This document shows, in pieces, positions 59,543-64,000 of a stretch of 64,000 nucleotides of DNA (the stretch's first letter is position 1; each line of letters starts with the position of its first letter). Source of the stretch: Elusimicrobiaceae bacterium. GTDB lineage: Bacteria; Elusimicrobiota; Elusimicrobia; Elusimicrobiales; Elusimicrobiaceae. The stretch is from contig JAFXGO010000008.1 in assembly GCA_017520185.1 (NCBI GenBank), forward strand, positions 124,001-188,000, read 5' to 3'. The position numbers and the translations under genes were made by a program. The notes beneath the pieces were generated by a model. It worked only from the letters and a program-made list of their open reading frames with translations. It made no database searches and was not told the DNA's origin.

Positions 59543-62149
59543 TTATTTCCCTTCCAAACGCTCCAATCGACGGGTAGCCGTTTGATTTTGAGGATAATAA
59601 AACAATACGTTGTTTAGATATTTTTTAGCATTTTCAAGGTCTTCTGCCTGTTGCAGCAGGGAAGACAGTGCCAAATTGGCTGATAAATCTTCCGGGTGGT
59701 TTTGCAAAATACTTTCTAACAGTTCTTTGGATTTAATATCATTTCCCGTCAACATGAAATATCGCGCCAGCAAGATAGAGCCATTGGTGTCTTGCGGATA
59801 AAGTTGCACATATTGTTCCAATTGACTGCGCAATTTTTTAAGTTTGGCACGAGAAGAACCTTGAATATTATTCACCTGATCGTAATATTGTTGCAATTGT
59901 TTCGCTTGCGACAAAATTTCCGGTTTTTCTTCTTCCTTCCCGTATAATTTAGACAATCTCTTTAGCAATGATTTATCTAAAGTATCAATCGTCAATGCCT
60001 TTTTGTAAACGGTTTTGGCATATTCTTTTTCGCCGCGTTTTAAATAAATATCCCCCACATCATGCCACAAACTGGTATCATACGGAAACAAATCCAATCC
60101 TCTTTCTAAAATAGTCATTGTTTCTTCATCGGAGTAAATCACATCTTCCCGCACCAATTTACCCAATGTTTCATAGGCAGCTAAGTTAAAAGGATCCAAA
60201 CGCAATGTTTCCCTTAAATACCGCACAGACTTGGCATTATCTTTCGATCCCAAAGCCGCGATAGCAGCATGATAATAGACTTGATCATAATAAGCCGCCG
60301 CGGAGATCGATTTTTCAAACGTTTGCAGCGCATCAGCATATTTCTGCTGAGAAAGCAGTAAATTGCCCAATTTAAAACCGGCTTCCGTATTGGCGGGATA
60401 GAGTTTAAGGGCATAGGACAAATCTTTTTCCGCTTGGGCTGTCTGCTGATTAGCCATACTTTTTTGACCGCGAAAAGAATGAAATTGACTAGCCAACACA
60501 ATCCCCTGCCAGGCGGCAATTCCTACCGTTAAAGCCAAAATAGACAAAGCCACCGTTTTCGTCACAGGGTTAGCAGAAACTTCAATATTGGTTTCGGCAC
60601 GCCCCACACCGCTTACTTCCGCCCCTACAATCCACCAAAAAATAAATGCAGGCACAACCGTATGCAAAGAGATATTAAGCATATTGTCAGCCAACATTGC
60701 CAATATACCACAGAACAATGCCTGCAAAAGTTGCTTTTTATCTCCTTCTTTTTTGCGCGCGGCAAAATCGCGCACTTCCAAAAACAGAACCATAAACATA
60801 AAAAGGAATAACCCCACCCCTACGATACCGCCTTGCGCTAACTGAAAAAAGATTTCATTATGCGGAGAATTGGTGACCGTTTTCAACTCACGCAAATTAG
60901 GGTGTGAAAGTAATGTTTGCGGTTGTGTACGAGCAAAAGCCGTTTGGAAATTCCCCAAACCGGCACCCATGACAGGACGATTTAAAAAGATTTCTTTAGA
61001 AACGTCCCACATATACAAACGTTGATGTAAAGAAGTAAAAATTTTATCACGAGAAATATCCAATGTAATACTGGCCGGGGACACTTGGCTCACTTCTGCT
61101 ACGCGGTTAACCAAGGCATCGCGAGAACTTTGCACAAATACCGGTAAATACGTCACCGCTACCCCCAATACAACCAACCAAAACACACGTCCTTTACGCT
61201 GCCAAATCAAACTGCGCAATGTACCAAACATCCACATCATCACTAGCCCCACACAGGCGGCTATCCAACAAGAACGGCAAAGCCCAAAGGACAAATAAAA
61301 CAGATAAACCAATACCAAAAATCCGTACACACAAATATCTTTTCGGCTTTCGGTACGCATATAATATACCAGCAACGCAGGTAATAACATCACAACAAAA
61401 GAAGACAAGAAATTAGGATTTCCAAAAGTAGAAAATGCTTTACTGGCAAACTGTTGCATATCAAACGGCCACAAAAGATCCAGCCCAAACCCTTGAAAAA
61501 CGCCATACATACATGCCAAGGCACAAGCCACAAAACTCAATACCAACACATTTTCCTGTGTTAGTTTACTCAATACGCGCGTGCCCAGCCAAATTCCCAC
61601 TATCCACAACACCAAGCCATACCAATCAAAAATATGCGCCCAAAAACCATCGCCGGAGATATGCGTTTTAAGTTGAGGCAACAACAACCACAAGGCCCCC
61701 CATCCGATAAACAATAGAATGTAATTGGTCTTGCTTTCAATAACGCCGCTGAAAACTACATTTTTACTAATTACATAAGCCCCTAAAGCCACTATCAATA
61801 AGAGGGACCCGAAATCCAACAAATTATAAAACAAAGTTTGGCGCAAATATTGAGGGGCCGCCGATACTGCTGAAAGCCAACTTACGGCTGCAGCCAAGAT
61901 GTAAATGACAAAAGCCAAATCAAAAAAAGTACGCGTAAAATTAATATGCCCCGCCCGCAAAAACCGCACGGCAGACACCCCATACATAGCAGCTAACAAT
62001 ATATACAAAAGCACACTTTGTACGGTAAAAGGATTGGAGGTTAAATCGGTAAAGAAAAGCAGCGGAACCGCCAAAAAACAAGCAGACAGTAGCGCACGCA
62101 TAATTTTGATATAAGGTCCTTCGGCGACGGTTTTGGTAAGTTGGAACAT
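59543..62149 (-). CDS. O-antigen ligase/polymerase (Wzy_C)-like membrane protein with TPR tail
   Basis: An 868-residue paralogue of the 26384 gene. About 12-14 membrane helices lie in residues 15-540, with the ligase loop MGAGLGNFQTAFARTQPQ and a SPHNEIFFQLAQGG motif. TPR repeats follow from about residue 570 to the end (e.g. AEAGFKLGNLLLSQQKYADALQTFEKS). The start at 62149 has GGGAGA in front. It is next to the pilus operon but has its own terminators. Likely an oligosaccharide transferase or polymerase in the periplasm; pilin glycosylation is suggested by context only. Confidence 0.85.
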   Translation of the reverse strand: MFQLTKTVAEGPYIKIMRALLSACFLAVPLLFFTDLTSNPFTVQSVLLYILLAAMYGVSAVRFLRAGHINFTRTFFDLAFVIYILAAAVSWLSAVSAAPQYLRQTLFYNLLDFGSLLLIVALGAYVISKNVVFSGVIESKTNYILLFIGWGALWLLLPQLKTHISGDGFWAHIFDWYGLVLWIVGIWLGTRVLSKLTQENVLVLSFVACALACMYGVFQGFGLDLLWPFDMQQFASKAFSTFGNPNFLSSFVVMLLPALLVYYMRTESRKDICVYGFLVLVYLFYLSFGLCRSCWIAACVGLVMMWMFGTLRSLIWQRKGRVFWLVVLGVAVTYLPVFVQSSRDALVNRVAEVSQVSPASITLDISRDKIFTSLHQRLYMWDVSKEIFLNRPVMGAGLGNFQTAFARTQPQTLLSHPNLRELKTVTNSPHNEIFFQLAQGGIVGVGLFLFMFMVLFLEVRDFAARKKEGDKKQLLQALFCGILAMLADNMLNISLHTVVPAFIFWWIVGAEVSGVGRAETNIEVSANPVTKTVALSILALTVGIAAWQGIVLASQFHSFRGQKSMANQQTAQAEKDLSYALKLYPANTEAGFKLGNLLLSQQKYADALQTFEKSISAAAYYDQVYYHAAIAALGSKDNAKSVRYLRETLRLDPFNLAAYETLGKLVREDVIYSDEETMTILERGLDLFPYDTSLWHDVGDIYLKRGEKEYAKTVYKKALTIDTLDKSLLKRLSKLYGKEEEKPEILSQAKQLQQYYDQVNNIQGSSRAKLKKLRSQLEQYVQLYPQDTNGSILLARYFMLTGNDIKSKELLESILQNHPEDLSANLALSSLLQQAEDLENAKKYLNNVLFYYPQNQTATRRLERLEGK

Positions 62150-62260
62150 AAAAAATCTCCCTTTTTTAATCAAGGTTTTTTATATTGTAGTTTTTTTGAA
62201 GAAAAAGGCAAAATTTTTTACCTCCCCCGCAGAATAGCAGGGGGTTAAAAAAAGGAAGTT

Positions 62261-62557
62261 TTATTTAATACGGGTGTAAGGATCGTCGCAAAGAGAACGG
62301 CAAATGCCAATAAATCGCAAAATGCACCAAAGCACGATGACGGCAAGAAGTATTTTTCCGGCCAAGGGATGAGCTTGGTAAAAACGCATAAATAAGCAGA
62401 TTATTACCATTACCAAAATCACTAACACCACACCCACAAATTTAAGCCCGGCTAGGCTGGCGTTTCTGATAACAGGCACACCGCCGCGGCGCCAAGGCAC
62501 CATAATAATGGGTAAACGTTGCACAAGGCCACTCGTCCATAAGAAAAATAGTTTCAT
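62261..62557 (-). CDS. Small membrane protein of unknown function
   Basis: A 98-residue protein with two hydrophobic helices (residues about 30-56 and 62-84) and a basic N-terminal half with an RRGGVP segment. The start at 62557 has GTGGAG 7 bases upstream. Not recognised. It lies between trigger factor and the ligase gene on the same strand with gaps of over 100 bases, so it is probably separate. Confidence 0.55.
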   Translation of the reverse strand: MKLFFLWTSGLVQRLPIIMVPWRRGGVPVIRNASLAGLKFVGVVLVILVMVIICLFMRFYQAHPLAGKILLAVIVLWCILRFIGICRSLCDDPYTRIK

Positions 62558-62704
62558 AGATTTACTCCACAATTAGTGTACTTTATTTTACCTTAAATTT
62601 TATCCAAAAAACAGATGCACCCTTTTCCCACCCATAGCGCAACCAACTTATCGTGGCCACACTTAGCAAAAAGAGGGACCCGCTCACGCGGCCCCCCTGA
62701 GGTT

Positions 62705-62809
62705 AAACTAATTGCTCTTAAACCGTTAAAGCAAATAGTTTTTCGCCTTTCGGCAAAATTTTAAAACTTCGTTAGACAATCTATCCCGCACCCAAAGATG
62801 CGGGATAGA
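62705..62809. other. Two inverted repeats downstream of trigger factor
   Basis: 62780-62809 is an 11-bp perfect stem (TCTATCCCGCA/TGCGGGATAGA) with an 8-base loop, 19 bases after the tig stop; no U-run follows on the minus strand. 62705-62741 is a long imperfect palindrome (AAACTA, TTGCT and TTAA arms). The first is a probable 3'-end structure of the tig mRNA. No gene is seen in 62573-62828. Confidence 0.5.
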
Positions 62810-62828
62810 ATTTATAGCATTTTACAGA

Positions 62829-64000
62829 TTATTTTACAACGGCTTGTTCTTTGAGGAAGTCAAAAACTTTGCGTTCATTCAAAGTGGCCAAGATATGCTC
62901 TTTGCGTTCTTCGAAGAAAGCGCGGATTTTCTTTTCGTCTTCCTTGTTTTTGGCATTGGTGGTTAAACTCTTGTCCAACTCGGCTTGCCAATCGGCTTGC
63001 GTGGCTTGCAAATTTTCTTTTTTAGCAATAGCGTGAATGATATAACCTACGCGCAAGTCTTTTTCCACCGTAGGGCGAATGCGTTCTTCAAAACTTTTGC
63101 GTTGTTCGGCGGAAAGTTGTTCCGGTTTCATTTGAGTGACATTGCGCACAAAGTTATTTAAAGAACTGTCAGTATATTCTTGTACCAACGTTTCGGGCAA
63201 AGCAAACTCATTGGTTTTCACCAAGTGAGCCTCAATTTGAGCCACCAAGTCACGGGCGGAGTTTTCTTTGGCTTCGGCATTCATACCTTCTTGCACGCGC
63301 GCTTTTAAGGCTTCTAAATTATCAAAACCCATATCTTTGGCAAAACTATCGTCCAAAGTAGGCATAATTTTGTTTTTGATATCATCTACGATAACGTGGA
63401 AAGATAAAGTATCTTCGCCTTCTTTTACTTCATAATCTTTCGTATCGCCTTTTTTAAGACCTAAAATATTTTGGGCCAATTCAGGCATGGTTTGCGGAGC
63501 GGCCATATCAATCAGTTCGCTATCGGCGCTGAGTTTGTAATCGTCTTGACCGTTGCGTTTGCCTTTGTACTGTACTACAGCATACACTTTATCATCAATA
63601 ACGGCACCTTCGGCAGCACTTTCCAAACGGGCATTTCCTTCTAAAATACGTTGCAACTGTGCATTCACTTCTTCTTCGGTAGCGGTTTCCGGTTTTTTGG
63701 TCACTTCAATACCTTTGTAGTCTTTTACGTCAAATTCCGGAGCCACATCAATAGCCAATTCAAAGCTAAAGGCTTTACCATCGTTAAAGGAAGCAAAATC
63801 GGCTTTGGTCAAAGAGGGCAAGGTGACAGGATTTAATTTGGTTTGTTCCAACGCGGCAGAGATGGCACTCTTAACGGCCAAATCCAAAGCGCGTTCTTTA
63901 ATATGTCCGGCAAAATTTTGTTTTACTAAATCAAGGGGTACTTTTCCAGCGCGAAAACCTTGCATTTGGGCGCGAGACTGCACTTGTACAGCGGCGTTTT
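62829..64000 (-). CDS. tig: Trigger factor, N-terminus cut by the window end
   Basis: About 389 residues are visible and the frame is open to the window edge (read VQSRAQMQGFRAGKVPLDLV at the edge). MQGFRAGKVP is the conserved stretch of the ribosome-binding domain. The FKBP-type PPIase domain follows (DDKVYAVVQYKGKRNGQ...), then the helical chaperone arms. Roughly 30-40 N-terminal residues, including the usual start and most of the ribosome-docking region, are missing only because of the window. Ribosome-bound folding chaperone. Confidence 0.93.
   Translation of the reverse strand, partial: NAAVQVQSRAQMQGFRAGKVPLDLVKQNFAGHIKERALDLAVKSAISAALEQTKLNPVTLPSLTKADFASFNDGKAFSFELAIDVAPEFDVKDYKGIEVTKKPETATEEEVNAQLQRILEGNARLESAAEGAVIDDKVYAVVQYKGKRNGQDDYKLSADSELIDMAAPQTMPELAQNILGLKKGDTKDYEVKEGEDTLSFHVIVDDIKNKIMPTLDDSFAKDMGFDNLEALKARVQEGMNAEAKENSARDLVAQIEAHLVKTNEFALPETLVQEYTDSSLNNFVRNVTQMKPEQLSAEQRKSFEERIRPTVEKDLRVGYIIHAIAKKENLQATQADWQAELDKSLTTNAKNKEDEKKIRAFFEERKEHILATLNERKVFDFLKEQAVVK

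Overview
The window looks like chromosome from a small-genome, Gram-negative, host-associated bacterium of the Elusimicrobiota (relatives of Elusimicrobium). This is an inference. It rests on a double-membrane gene set (bacterial alpha-2-macroglobulin with PBP1C, C-terminal-Phe outer-membrane barrel, OmpA lipoprotein, secretin), many short-leader MKKGFTLIELL pilins scattered as single genes, moderately AT-rich DNA and tight ATGA/TAATG gene overlaps. No rRNA or other taxonomic marker is present.

Layout. 0-9.6 kb: C-terminus of one alpha-2-macroglobulin, a broken pilin gene, then a complete thioester alpha-2-macroglobulin overlapping pbpC. 9.7-16.2 kb: an outer-membrane barrel, an orphan pilin with two good promoters, a DEAD-box helicase coupled to an ABC-F ATPase, and a solitary FtsA-like gene. 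16.2-22.8 kb: a five-gene operon with nearly no spacers (SpoIID-like, family 4 glycosyltransferase, acyl-CoA dehydrogenase, EtfB, EtfA). 22.9-26.2 kb: OmpA lipoprotein, a SirB1-like/NfeD/SPFH operon and tRNA-Thr(CGU). 26.4-29.3 kb: an O-antigen-ligase/TPR membrane protein divergent from a second orphan pilin.

29.4-44.7 kb: a compact podovirus-type block on the minus strand, reading terS-terL-portal-Bbp19-like-scaffold-capsid-Bbp16-like cement-tail tube A-tail tube B-gp13/gp14-like internal proteins-ejection protein-T7-type fibre-holin/spanins. Every gene is open, but no integrase, repressor, replication gene or recognisable endolysin is present. Two plus-strand membrane-protein genes sit inside it like morons. 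It is either a trimmed prophage or a domesticated, possibly gene-transfer-agent-like, particle; the sequence alone cannot decide.

44.8-59.4 kb: a type IV pilus/type II secretion-like operon on the minus strand. From 5' to 3' it reads: a TPR/acidic/OmpA-like periplasmic protein, a PilM-PilN fusion, PilO, PilP-like, PilQ secretin, PilB ATPase, PilC, three pilins, PilV-, PilW- and PilX-like minor pilins, and a secreted HExxH metalloprotease. PilT and prepilin peptidase are not in the window. 59.5-64 kb: a second O-antigen-ligase/TPR protein, a small membrane protein and trigger factor, truncated at the window edge. Together the pilin, ligase and protease genes suggest a large investment in surface filaments that may be O-glycosylated.
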